The position numbers and the translations under genes were made by a program. A DNA stretch of 64,000 nt from Mucilaginibacter agri. Its GTDB lineage: Bacteria > Bacteroidota > Bacteroidia > Sphingobacteriales > Sphingobacteriaceae. A model generated the notes under the pieces. That model was not told where the DNA came from. It did not search any database and was given only the letters and a program-made list of their open reading frames with translations. Positions within the stretch are counted from its first letter, which is position 1. The number at the start of each line of letters is the position of its first letter. Positions 33,623 through 42,015 of this stretch are shown here, piece after piece. The stretch covers positions 186,001-250,000 of the forward strand of contig NZ_WWEO01000040.1 of assembly GCF_009928685.1 (NCBI RefSeq), in the 5' to 3' direction.

Positions 33623-34742
33623 CGGCAGCGCACCTGTTGATATAAAGGTAGAAGGCCGCCTTATTAAGGAAGTTTCTATCGAAAATTCGGGAACGGACGA
33701 TCTGTCGATCGACTTTGATGGCGCACTGGCTTTTCCGGGATTAATCAATTCGCACGATCATCTGGATTTTAACCTGTTCCCGCAACTTGGAGATAAGCAT
33801 TATCAGAACTATACCGAATGGGGAAACTATATTCATAAATACTATCAAGAAGAAATTCAGCGGGTGTTAAAAGTACCGCAGCCTCTGCGGGCCGCATCGG
33901 GAATATATAAAAACCTTTTGGCTGGGGTAACCACAGTGGTTAACCACGGCGACGGAACCAAATTTACAAGCGACCTGATCCATGTGGTTAACGAGTACCA
34001 CTGCCTGCATTCGGTAAAGTTTGAAAAGCGCTGGAAACTGCGATTGAACAATCCCATGAATTTGCGGAAGCCCTACGTGATTCATACAGGCGAAGGCATT
34101 GATGATGCAGCAAGCAAGGAAATAGATGAATTGCTGAAATGGAATTTGTTTAACAAGAAACTGATTGGCGTACATGGGGTAGCCATGCAAACGCACCAGG
34201 CAGAAAAGCTTGAAGCATTGGTTTGGTGCCCGCAGTCTAACTTTTTTCTGCTGAATAAAACAGCGGGTATTGAAGCCCTGAAGCAACATACACCCATATT
34301 GTTAGGCACGGACTCTACGCTTACGGGTAGCTGGAATATCTGGGAGCATTTGCGCCAGGGTTTGAAAACCAATCAATTAACCGCGGTAGAATTAGCGCAA
34401 AGCCTAAGCACTACCGCAGCATGGATATGGAAATTAAACACGGGTGTACTTAATGCCGGAAAAGATGCTGATATTGTAATTGCAAAAACCAAGGATAACC
34501 AATTAGATACGCTTTTTGATATTGATCCTCAACAGTTAATGCTGGTGATGCATCGCGGCCGCGTAAGTATGTTTGATAAAGAAGTATATCAGCAACTGGC
34601 CGGTCAGCATTTTCCGGTGCAGCAATATAATTGCATTAATGTTGGTAATACCAGCAAGTACGTGCTGGGCAATATTGCCGCATTGATAGGGCAAATTAAA
34701 ATTTATTATCCCGAAGCCCGATTTCCTGTTATTGCCAATTAA
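33594..34742 (+). CDS. Amidohydrolase superfamily protein in the glycan locus
   Basis: 382 residues. The metal site is visible: His54-x-His56 in INSHDHLDF, a His in VIHTGEG (about 163) and VHGVAMQT, and the distal Asp in LLGTDSTL. This is the cytosine-deaminase/AtzB/SsnA-type arrangement. The N-terminal beta sandwich (1-48) and C-terminal strands (about 300-340, DIVIAKTKD) are present, but the last ~45 residues diverge. It likely hydrolyses a C-N bond (deacylation or deamination) on an intermediate of the locus. It overlaps the methyltransferase gene by 29 bases, tying it to that pathway. Confidence 0.8.
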   Translation: MILRNLHLINGSAPVDIKVEGRLIKEVSIENSGTDDLSIDFDGALAFPGLINSHDHLDFNLFPQLGDKHYQNYTEWGNYIHKYYQEEIQRVLKVPQPLRAASGIYKNLLAGVTTVVNHGDGTKFTSDLIHVVNEYHCLHSVKFEKRWKLRLNNPMNLRKPYVIHTGEGIDDAASKEIDELLKWNLFNKKLIGVHGVAMQTHQAEKLEALVWCPQSNFFLLNKTAGIEALKQHTPILLGTDSTLTGSWNIWEHLRQGLKTNQLTAVELAQSLSTTAAWIWKLNTGVLNAGKDADIVIAKTKDNQLDTLFDIDPQQLMLVMHRGRVSMFDKEVYQQLAGQHFPVQQYNCINVGNTSKYVLGNIAALIGQIKIYYPEARFPVIAN

Positions 34743-34755
34743 AACACTACCAACA

Positions 34756-35868
34756 ATGATAAAACTGGTCGACGTTACCTATTATAGCCACCTCGAGTAT
34801 CAAAAACCCGAGCAGGTATTAGAGCGCCATCACCTGGTTACACGTTACGCCGGTTTGTTGAAAGATAAAATGCACATCCTGTTTTTAAAACATGCCGGGT
34901 TTGAGGGATTTTGTGTCGATAATGGGCTGCTTTATTATTTTTTTAAGGGTGTTAACAAATTCAGATACCTGGCTTTAAGGGCCAACAAGCTAATTGCCAA
35001 TCAGGAACCCGATGTAGTATTGGTGCAGGGACTGAGTTTTCCGATGGAGGTTATTGCTTTGCGGTTGCAGTGCGGATCGCGATGCAAAATTGTGGTACAA
35101 CACCACGGCGAACAACCTTTTACCGGCATCAAACTCTGGCTGCAAAGGTTGGCCGCGAAAATGACAGACGCATATCTTTTTACCTCAGAAGGTAATGCCG
35201 AGGCGTGGCAGGATAAAGGCGTAATCAAGAAACGGCATCAGATTTTCGAAGTGCTTGAGGCATCAGCGCAGGTTTCGGCTTACAACAAACAGAATAGCCG
35301 CAAAAAGCTAAATATTCCGCTGGGTGTTAAAACATTTTTGTGGGTTGGCAGACTTAACGCCAATAAAGATCCGCTGTGTATATTAAAAGCATTTGGCCAC
35401 TATCTTAATCTGCAGCCCTCTGCACTATTGTACATGATTTACCAGACGGATGATTTGCTTCCTGATATAAACGTGTTGCTTGAAAATGATTCCCGGCTTA
35501 AAACTGCAGTTATATTGGTGGGCAAAACAACGCACAATGACCTGCCATGGTGGTTTAGTGCGGCAGATTATTATTTATCGGGCAGCCATAAGGAGGGCAG
35601 TGGTTACGCCCTGTTAGAAGCTATGGCCTGCGGATGCATCCCTGTGGTTACAGCTATACCACCATTTCGTAAAATAACAGCTGAAGGCAAATACGGGTAT
35701 CTTTTTAAACCCGGAGATTGCTGGGATCTATACCGCATGCTTTGCAAACTGGAGCAGCCCCAAATGCTAACTTCCGAAGCTGTGATCAACCACTTTAACG
35801 AAAGTCTCTCTTTTGATAGGATAGCGGAAGATGTTTATGAAGCGTGCAGGATGGTTGTTGGTTCCTAG
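34756..35868 (+). CDS. Glycosyltransferase family 4
   Basis: With the ATG at 34756 the protein has 370 residues (MIKLVDVTYYSHLEYQKPEQ); a TTG at 34732 would add 8 residues and overlap the amidohydrolase gene. KTFLWVGRLNANKDPLCILKAF is the strand typical of GT4 C-terminal domains, and LSGSHKEGSGYALLEAMACGCIPVVT (about 275-300) is the donor-binding EX7E motif. It is co-oriented with the methyltransferase and amidohydrolase, and its stop overlaps the convergent GT4 gene by 4 bases. Confidence 0.9.
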   Translation: MIKLVDVTYYSHLEYQKPEQVLERHHLVTRYAGLLKDKMHILFLKHAGFEGFCVDNGLLYYFFKGVNKFRYLALRANKLIANQEPDVVLVQGLSFPMEVIALRLQCGSRCKIVVQHHGEQPFTGIKLWLQRLAAKMTDAYLFTSEGNAEAWQDKGVIKKRHQIFEVLEASAQVSAYNKQNSRKKLNIPLGVKTFLWVGRLNANKDPLCILKAFGHYLNLQPSALLYMIYQTDDLLPDINVLLENDSRLKTAVILVGKTTHNDLPWWFSAADYYLSGSHKEGSGYALLEAMACGCIPVVTAIPPFRKITAEGKYGYLFKPGDCWDLYRMLCKLEQPQMLTSEAVINHFNESLSFDRIAEDVYEACRMVVGS

Positions 35869-36971
35869 GTTATTGAGTTATTGGTTTCGGTATCCTTGCT
35901 CGTTTGTCTCGACTTGTCATTTGTTTGATATAGCTCCATAACTTGCTGTGCGATACTTTCTATACTATATAATAAGATTCGTTCGTGTTTAAGTTTTGGT
36001 TGTTGAAGCAGGCCAATTACCCGCCTTTGCATTTCATTGATATCGGCTACCACGTGATGTTGATCGGCCACAACGTTCATTGGTTTGCAAAAGGATACTA
36101 CGTGTGCGCCGGCATATAAGGCTTCGGCCAATACGGAGCCAAAGCCTTCGTATTCGGAAGGGTGCACAAACACCCGCGATTGCCCCATTAATCTGATCAC
36201 TTCCTGATGCGGAACTTCACCTAACAAATTGATGTTATTCTCGAGCTTATATTGCGATATTAAGTCTCTCAACGCGTTTTCTTCGGGTCCTTTACCACAG
36301 AGAACCACGCGTAGTTTAGGAAAATAAAGTACAGCAAGACGGACAGTTTCTATCAGCAAATGGTACTGTTTAAGAGGAATAAGTGAGCCTGCTCCCAGAA
36401 TATCGATGTGCCTTTTTACAGGTGTATCCGAAAATAAATCAGCTTCGATACCAACTGGTATGGTATGTTGCGGACGAATGCCGTAGTGGCGATCCACGCT
36501 GTCGGCTACAAAATCAGATAGTGCAATCAGATCGTCGCCCATGGGATTAACGCGTTTAAAAAATCGGTTCCCGGCTTTGGCATCTTGCCCCAATAGCCAA
36601 ATATGATGTTTGAGTTGATGCTTTTTTGCAAAACGCTTACCCACATAGGCGCACTCGCCCAACCAAAAACTAAGGATACCCAGCAGGCGATATTGTTTAT
36701 TCAGAAGTTGCAGTTGTCGCCAAACGCTGGTCCATGTAAGCAATCGGAATCCTTTGCCCCAATCTTTACCATTAAAACTCACTATTTGTACACCATGCCA
36801 GTTATAATTATCCCTGCGAAAAGGGTAGTGGAAGCTGAGCACGATTAGGTGCGTATCCGGGTAGGTTTGTTTTAATGCCTTTACAAATACTTGCTGCGGC
36901 GGCAGGCAAGCAGTATCACTTTCATCAGCGGCAAAACCGGGGCTTAATATTATCAGCGCTTTAGGCTTCAT
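35865..36971 (-). CDS. Glycosyltransferase family 4
   Basis: 368 residues. The N-terminus MKPKALIILSPGFAADESDT is a GT-B opening, and HPSEYEGFGSVLAEALYAGAHVVSFCKP (about 275-302) is the EX7E donor motif. A central strand IDILGAGSLIPLKQYHLLIETV matches the GT4 C-terminal Rossmann domain. It begins 11 bases inside the end of the upstream ABC exporter gene, so the two are coupled. The C-terminal ~20 residues are polar and unconserved (QTSKDTETNNS). Confidence 0.9.
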   Translation of the reverse strand: MKPKALIILSPGFAADESDTACLPPQQVFVKALKQTYPDTHLIVLSFHYPFRRDNYNWHGVQIVSFNGKDWGKGFRLLTWTSVWRQLQLLNKQYRLLGILSFWLGECAYVGKRFAKKHQLKHHIWLLGQDAKAGNRFFKRVNPMGDDLIALSDFVADSVDRHYGIRPQHTIPVGIEADLFSDTPVKRHIDILGAGSLIPLKQYHLLIETVRLAVLYFPKLRVVLCGKGPEENALRDLISQYKLENNINLLGEVPHQEVIRLMGQSRVFVHPSEYEGFGSVLAEALYAGAHVVSFCKPMNVVADQHHVVADINEMQRRVIGLLQQPKLKHERILLYSIESIAQQVMELYQTNDKSRQTSKDTETNNSIT

Positions 36972-38622
36972 CGAGCGTTATAATTTTGTTGCAGTACGCA
37001 AGGCTCTGCTGATTGTGGGTAATGAAGAGGATCATTTTTCCGTCTTGTGTCAATAGTTTTAATGCGTTTAAAATGCGTTGTTCGGCTTCATCGTCCAGTT
37101 CGTTAAAGGGCTCGTCGAGTATCAGCAGGTCGAAGTTTTTATAGAGCGCGCGGGCCAACATAATGCGCTGGCGCTGGCCGCCGCTTAGGTTATTGCCGTT
37201 CTCTGTCACTAGTTTATGGATCCCTTCGGGATATTCGGCAATCAACGTATCGAGGCCGCTGATGCGTAAGGCATTATTTAGTCTCACCTCACTATATAAG
37301 CCGTCGGTTAACACGATGTTTTTAAAAATGCTATCATGCAAAAGCAAAACAGATTGCTTTACGTAGCTGATCCGTTCGCGATAGGCGGCACGCAGGTAGG
37401 CGTCGGCAGGTTGTTGGTTGAAGCTGATCTGCCCTCCATGAGGTTCAATAAAACCCAGCAGCATATTAATTAAGGTAGTTTTACCGCGGCCGGAAAATCC
37501 GCTGATACCTGCAAAATCACTTGCGGATAATTGGAGGTTCAGGGTTTCAAATATCTTACGCTCTTTATAACTGAATTTTACTGCCTTAAATTCGATCTTG
37601 TGGATTGGCTCTAGATCTTCAAAATCAGTAATATCTGCTTGCTCAACCTCAGGCAGCATGTTGTTCAGCACATGTTCGTAAGCCCTTATCTGCCCGGTAT
37701 AACTGATAATATTTACTAAACCTGGGATTATTTTATAAGCAGCCGCCATAAATACGCCGACGGCAATGAGGTTATCGCCGTTGCCATTGTGCGAATTAAT
37801 AAAAATGATAATGAAGATCCCAGCTATTGCAAACACCTCAAACAGCCTCGACGGTAAAACCTGGATGCTTTGCAGGTCTGCAAGATTGGCATTCAATTGC
37901 TGCTGATGTTTAATATATCGATCAGAGAAAAAAGTGAATTTGTTATAGATATGGCTTTCAATATAAGCCGAAAGCGACTCTTTAAGGTACTGCAGGCTTT
38001 TCTCGCTATTAATGCGGGTGGTGCTGCGTACCGTTTTGATCTTTCTACGCACAAAATACGACACGATAAAAACAGGTGGTAAAATAAATACGGTGATAAT
38101 GAGGAAAAGCTTGGCATTATAAATCAAAATGGCTACTACCGCCAGCACAATCAATGCGGCCTGCACAATAATTTGGTGCAAGCCCGATAGGATATACTGA
38201 GAAAATTCTATCGGTTGCTGCCCGATCTGGTACATATACACCGATGAGTCGGTATTAACAAAGTTGAAGTAATCGCCATGCAGGTATTGCAGTAATTTGG
38301 TATTGGATAGCCTCGCCGCAACCCGGTAACTAAAGCGATATTGTGATTGTGTGATCAAGTAGCCAATCAGATTTTTCAGGGCGAAGAGTAGTAATGCTGT
38401 TATGGCTACCATTAAAAGATTGCCGGTAATCCAATTGGAAAGTGACGTACCAAATCCCACCACCTGGCCGCGATTTGCGATAATATTTACGATCCAAACA
38501 ACAGCACCCAAAAAAGCAATGTCCAGCACGCTGATTAAAATTCCAAAAAAAACATGGCGATTTAACCCTTGCCTTTCTGCCGGTGTAAGCGCCAACCGAA
38601 TATGTTTAATGGTGTTATACAC
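36961..38622 (-). CDS. ABC exporter, fused permease and ATPase (MsbA/PglK-like)
   Basis: 553 residues: six-helix transmembrane domain (about 20-310) and ATP-binding domain (about 335-553). The ATPase has Walker A GFSGRGKTTL, signature LSGGQRQR, Walker B LLILDEPFNELD and the H-loop FITHNQQ, so it should be active. The fold is that of lipid-linked oligosaccharide or lipid flippases (PglK, MsbA). With a Wzx-type flippase already in the locus, it may export a different product, such as the one made by the radical SAM, methyltransferase and amidohydrolase genes. First gene of a two-gene unit with the GT4 at 35865. Confidence 0.9.
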   Translation of the reverse strand: MYNTIKHIRLALTPAERQGLNRHVFFGILISVLDIAFLGAVVWIVNIIANRGQVVGFGTSLSNWITGNLLMVAITALLLFALKNLIGYLITQSQYRFSYRVAARLSNTKLLQYLHGDYFNFVNTDSSVYMYQIGQQPIEFSQYILSGLHQIIVQAALIVLAVVAILIYNAKLFLIITVFILPPVFIVSYFVRRKIKTVRSTTRINSEKSLQYLKESLSAYIESHIYNKFTFFSDRYIKHQQQLNANLADLQSIQVLPSRLFEVFAIAGIFIIIFINSHNGNGDNLIAVGVFMAAAYKIIPGLVNIISYTGQIRAYEHVLNNMLPEVEQADITDFEDLEPIHKIEFKAVKFSYKERKIFETLNLQLSASDFAGISGFSGRGKTTLINMLLGFIEPHGGQISFNQQPADAYLRAAYRERISYVKQSVLLLHDSIFKNIVLTDGLYSEVRLNNALRISGLDTLIAEYPEGIHKLVTENGNNLSGGQRQRIMLARALYKNFDLLILDEPFNELDDEAEQRILNALKLLTQDGKMILFITHNQQSLAYCNKIITLDEA

Positions 38623-38647
38623 AACTGTTATTATCGAAATTTAAAAA

Positions 38648-38690
38648 AAGTGTTCCCGGCTTGCTTGATTAAGCAAGTAATGGAGAACCT
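38648..38690 (-). terminator. Terminator of the barrel protein gene (minus strand)
   Basis: Arms CTTGCTT (38660-38666) and AAGCAAG (38671-38677), with outer GTTC/GAAC pairing, are followed on the minus strand by a run of seven T. This fits intrinsic termination of the sigma factor/barrel operon before the ABC exporter gene. Its core resembles the palindrome at 18965. Confidence 0.6.
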
Positions 38691-38702
38691 ATATTTATAA
38701 TC

Positions 38703-40088
38703 TTATCTGGGTTGTGCCGAAGTTAAAAACCAGCTAAAGCCCACCGCCAAACCGGTTGATTGCAGGTTTACCTTGCCGTAACCAATATCAGTTAGCGGCA
38801 GTTTCATATAAGGGCGTATGTTAAGGCCAAACTTGGCACTTAAACGCCTTTGGTAATCAGCGTTTAAGTTAAGCACACCCATGATATGCTTGTTTTGGTT
38901 TTTAATATCGTAATCACTCGGGCCGTTGTAAGTGCCGGTATTATCGTAATCGAAGTGGTAGTTTTCGCGCAGCATAAAGTAAGATGACAAGCCCGTACCT
39001 ATGCTAAACCGGTTAGCTCCCTTATTATATACGCTGTAATCGATATTGATGGGGATATCCAGCACACGGCAGTCGGCATAAACATCTGTCGGCTGGGTTT
39101 TAAAGTTATAGCTGGTAGAGTATTCGCTAAATGGCACCATGTATGGCTTTTTGGCATACAGTGCACCGGTGCTGATGGTTAACTTTTTGGTTAAGCCGAT
39201 TGATAGCGCCATGCCAACGGTAGTACCCACTTGCGTGCGGGCAAAAGAGCTATTTACCCCATTAAAATCGGGCGCAGCCAATACGCTTAATACAACCGGG
39301 TGTTTATAACCAAACGATGAAGTATACGCCATCTTCTGTTTCTGCTTAACCTCTGCGGCATAGCGGTCAGACCTAACATCCAATTGTTTATCTATTGGGT
39401 TTAAATCGGTAATACTTTGGCTGTTCAATGTACTATTGCCTAAAGTTATGCCTGCAACGGCTTGTAGGTCAGTTGATTTTCTGTTTGCAATAGACTCATC
39501 TCCTGTGTTTATGTCGCCCGGGTTAGTATTGCCTATATTGTTGGTTGTTGGCTGTTCAGCAACTGTTAATGAACCCTCGGTTAATTTATCTATGCCGTTA
39601 TTTTTGGGTTGCGTATTGCCATTTCCATTGAATCCTTTATGATGCAACGGCTGTGCAGCAGTCAACTGAGTAGCAGGTAAGTCTTTAACAGACAGACTTT
39701 TTTCCGGTTCAACGCTAGTTGTATTTTTCGCGGTATTAGTAGGGTTTAAAGTAGACGTTTTATCATGATTGCTAGCGATTGGATTGTTATTAACTGTAGG
39801 CTGATTACTGTTACCTTTTGAAGGTTTTACACGAGCTGTATTTTTAACAGCATCTGGTTTAAGCTCAGGGCGTAAAAAGAAAAACCCTAAGGCAAGCAAC
39901 AACATGGCGGCAATTGCACCAATAATAACCGGCAAGCGGAAAATAATGCCGCGGCGTTTCTTTTCCTCATCCAAAAGTTGCTCCATAGCATCCCAGTCAT
40001 CATTGCGAAAGGCAATGTTGTCCTCGGCTTTGGAGAGGCCTTCTTTAAATACCCGGTCCAGGTTATTGTCGTCTTCCTCGTCTTTCAT
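38703..40088 (-). CDS. Trans-envelope protein: cytoplasmic anti-sigma-like tail, one TM helix, linker, outer-membrane barrel domain
   Basis: 461 residues. Residues 1-46 are acidic and cytoplasmic, with the motif RNDDWDAMEQLLDEEKKRR common in Bacteroidota sigma-associated proteins. One membrane helix lies at about 48-72, then a low-complexity Asn/Thr/Ser/Pro linker (about 80-215), and a C-terminal domain (about 255-461) of alternating strands matching the OMP_b-brl_2/PorT type. The gene start overlaps the sigma factor stop by 4 bases, so the pair is co-translated. An anti-sigma role is inference from position and topology. No FecR domain is present. Confidence 0.72.
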   Translation of the reverse strand: MKDEEDDNNLDRVFKEGLSKAEDNIAFRNDDWDAMEQLLDEEKKRRGIIFRLPVIIGAIAAMLLLALGFFFLRPELKPDAVKNTARVKPSKGNSNQPTVNNNPIASNHDKTSTLNPTNTAKNTTSVEPEKSLSVKDLPATQLTAAQPLHHKGFNGNGNTQPKNNGIDKLTEGSLTVAEQPTTNNIGNTNPGDINTGDESIANRKSTDLQAVAGITLGNSTLNSQSITDLNPIDKQLDVRSDRYAAEVKQKQKMAYTSSFGYKHPVVLSVLAAPDFNGVNSSFARTQVGTTVGMALSIGLTKKLTISTGALYAKKPYMVPFSEYSTSYNFKTQPTDVYADCRVLDIPINIDYSVYNKGANRFSIGTGLSSYFMLRENYHFDYDNTGTYNGPSDYDIKNQNKHIMGVLNLNADYQRRLSAKFGLNIRPYMKLPLTDIGYGKVNLQSTGLAVGFSWFLTSAQPR

Positions 40089-40717
40089 AACCTTATTCCG
40101 TTGTTCAAGAAGCCCAGATACAGATTGCCGTTGCTTATTGCAACAATCTGCGTGTCGCTTGTGCCGTTAAAGTTTTTTGGTAGCTCGGCAGCTTTCAATA
40201 TCATTTTTTTTAGTTTTTCTCTTGCCTTAAATAAGTTGGATTTTGATGTGCCTGCAGATATACCCAGCATTTCGCCAATTTCATCGTGCGAGTAACCCTC
40301 AATTGCAAACAGGTTAAATACCGTTCGCGCCGCCTGCGGCAATTGCTGTATCATGGCCAGTAATTCGTTATAGTTCAGCTTTCTATCGGGCAGCTCACTG
40401 TCGGCCAAATGTTCGGCTTTTTCCAGGTCGTCGGTATAGGCCATTTTGAGGTTACTGCGATAGTAATCGATAGACATGTTCATCATTATCCGGCCCATCC
40501 AAGCCTTAAACGGGCGCGAACTATCGTACTTATGCAAACTGGTAAACACTTTCATAAAGCCCTGGTTCATAATCTCAGAAGCCTCATAACGATTATTGGC
40601 ATATCGTAAGCAGATGCCCATAGCAAAGCCGTAAAATGCATTGTACAGCATTTTCTGGCTCTTTCTATCCTGGGCTATACAGGCACTAATTAGTTGGTGT
40701 AAATCTGCTTCTCCCAT
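40085..40717 (-). CDS. ECF-type RNA polymerase sigma factor
   Basis: 210 residues with sigma region 2 (CLRYANNRYEASEIMNQGFMKVFTSL, then PFKAWMGRIMMNMSIDYYRS, about 30-85) and region 4 (LPQAARTVFNLFAIEGYSHDEIGEMLGISAGTSKSNLFKAREKL, about 125-170). No region 1.1 or 3, as expected for ECF factors. It is co-translated with the trans-envelope barrel protein, which likely controls its activity. Downstream regulon unknown. Confidence 0.93.
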   Translation of the reverse strand: MGEADLHQLISACIAQDRKSQKMLYNAFYGFAMGICLRYANNRYEASEIMNQGFMKVFTSLHKYDSSRPFKAWMGRIMMNMSIDYYRSNLKMAYTDDLEKAEHLADSELPDRKLNYNELLAMIQQLPQAARTVFNLFAIEGYSHDEIGEMLGISAGTSKSNLFKAREKLKKMILKAAELPKNFNGTSDTQIVAISNGNLYLGFLNNGIRL

Positions 40718-41004
40718 AGAGGGGGTCTTACTGCTTTATGGTTCATGACACTCATCCGGTAGTTAACACGTAAGCAAGCTCCAAAAGGTTGCCTGGCGAA
40801 TGAGAAAAATTTTAATATTTTTTTGTTGTTCTTTCAGGATACGTAATTTGTTAATTATCAGACTTGTGAATTATTGAAATATGTATATTTATGGAGTTCG
40901 GCGCTATAGTCAATATACTACAAATAAATGCTTAGATAATAAAATTTTAGCTGTAGGGTATTGTAGTTATTTGTAGCCCACTGCCCGTTATAAACCATAG
41001 CGAT
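40718..41004. other. Divergent intergenic region, sigma factor/esterase
   Basis: 287 AT-rich bases with no ORF of note. No convincing TAnnTTTG element was found for either gene; a CTTTTGG stretch on the minus strand near 40785 is the only weak candidate for the sigma gene. Confidence 0.4.
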
Positions 41005-41883
41005 ATGACCAGATTATTAAGGCTGATTTTATGTATAGCCGCTTTAATGCCCTTTGCTGTTTTTGCCCAAAGCGATTCGACCATTATTCCGCTCTGGAAA
41101 AACGGTGCGCCGGGTTTCGAAAACCGTAAGGATGAACCCGAGAAAGGTGGCAAATACACTTACAATGTAAATAACCCAACCATTACAGTTTATATGCCGC
41201 CAAAGGATAAAGCCAACGGAGCGGCTATAGTGGTTTGTCCTGGTGGAGGGCACCGTATACTGGTATTTAATTCGGAAGGTACAGAACCGGCCCACTTTTT
41301 AACGCAGCTGGGTTTCGTGGTAGCCGTGTTGAAATACAGGTTAGCTCGTGACACCAATTCGCCGTATAAATTGCAGGTGCATGCTAAGCAAGATGCCGAA
41401 CGCGCCATAAGAACGGTACGTAGCAATGCCGGTAAATGGGGCTTCGACGCTAATCGCCTTGGTATTATGGGATTTTCGGCAGGAGGGGAAGTAGTGGATT
41501 GGGTTGCCTTTGAAAAAGGTGATGGTGACCCCAAAGCTGCTGACCCAATTGAGCGTGAGAGTTTTAAAACCAATTTTGCCATAATGGTTTACCCGGGCCC
41601 GCTAGGGGTGCCCGAAGTAGTGCCACCAGATTCGCCACCTGCTTTCCTGGTAGTTGCCGATGACGACGAATGTTGTTCCCCACCCGTTATTAAGCTGCTG
41701 CAAAAGTATCGCGAAGCAGGGGTGTCTGTAGAAGCACACATTTTTTCTAAAGGTAACCACGCTTTTAACATGGGTTATCGATCCAAACTGCAAACCCTCA
41801 AAAACTGGCCCGCGAGATTGGTAGACTGGTTTGTAGATAATGATTACTTTAAAAAGCCGATTGAGCCGGTGAAGAAGTTTTGA
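41005..41883 (+). CDS. Secreted alpha/beta hydrolase (acetyl-xylan-esterase-like)
   Basis: 292 residues with a signal peptide (to about FAQ, residue 19). The triad is visible: Ser in IMGFSAGGEV (GxSxG), Asp in VVADDDECC and His in GNHAFNMG. The oxyanion motif is VVCPGGGHR. The opening ... IIPLWKNGAPGFENRKDEPEK is typical of Bacteroidota carbohydrate esterases in the BD-FAE/axe family. It probably deacylates plant or microbial polysaccharides in the periplasm or outside. Its stop is followed by a dispersed palindrome. Confidence 0.88.
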   Translation: MTRLLRLILCIAALMPFAVFAQSDSTIIPLWKNGAPGFENRKDEPEKGGKYTYNVNNPTITVYMPPKDKANGAAIVVCPGGGHRILVFNSEGTEPAHFLTQLGFVVAVLKYRLARDTNSPYKLQVHAKQDAERAIRTVRSNAGKWGFDANRLGIMGFSAGGEVVDWVAFEKGDGDPKAADPIERESFKTNFAIMVYPGPLGVPEVVPPDSPPAFLVVADDDECCSPPVIKLLQKYREAGVSVEAHIFSKGNHAFNMGYRSKLQTLKNWPARLVDWFVDNDYFKKPIEPVKKF

Positions 41884-41901
41884 TGAACGGGTTCCCTTCC
41901 G

Positions 41902-41992
41902 ATTGTCATTCAGAGCGATAGCGAAGAATCTTCTTTATCAGAAAAGGACTTTCGTCTTGCGAAGAAGATTCCTCCTCCGTCGGAATGACAAT
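41902..41992. repeat. REP-like palindrome, GTCATTC variant
   Basis: Left arm begins ATTGTCATTCAGAGCGATAG and right arm ends GTCGGAATGACAAT. The outer ten bases and an inner AATCTTCTT/AAGAAGATT block pair perfectly; the middle is degenerate. It lies between the convergent esterase and AraC genes and is related to the elements at 12069, 49731 and 56317. Confidence 0.7.
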
Positions 41993-42015
41993 TTGGGTTT
42001 CGTTCACTCATTGCG

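Noticed and set aside
34732..34755. TTG start for the GT4 gene at 34756
   Set aside because: The ATG at 34756 is well placed and the extra residues (PIKTLPT) do not continue the GT fold.
27000..35000. Mobile island signatures (integrase, tRNA attachment site, IS ends)
   Set aside because: None found. The glycan locus may vary between strains, but nothing in the sequence shows transfer.
19002..38622. RiPP gene cluster built on the radical SAM genes
   Set aside because: No short precursor-like ORF, leader peptidase or RRE-like domain was seen beside them; the surroundings are glycan genes.
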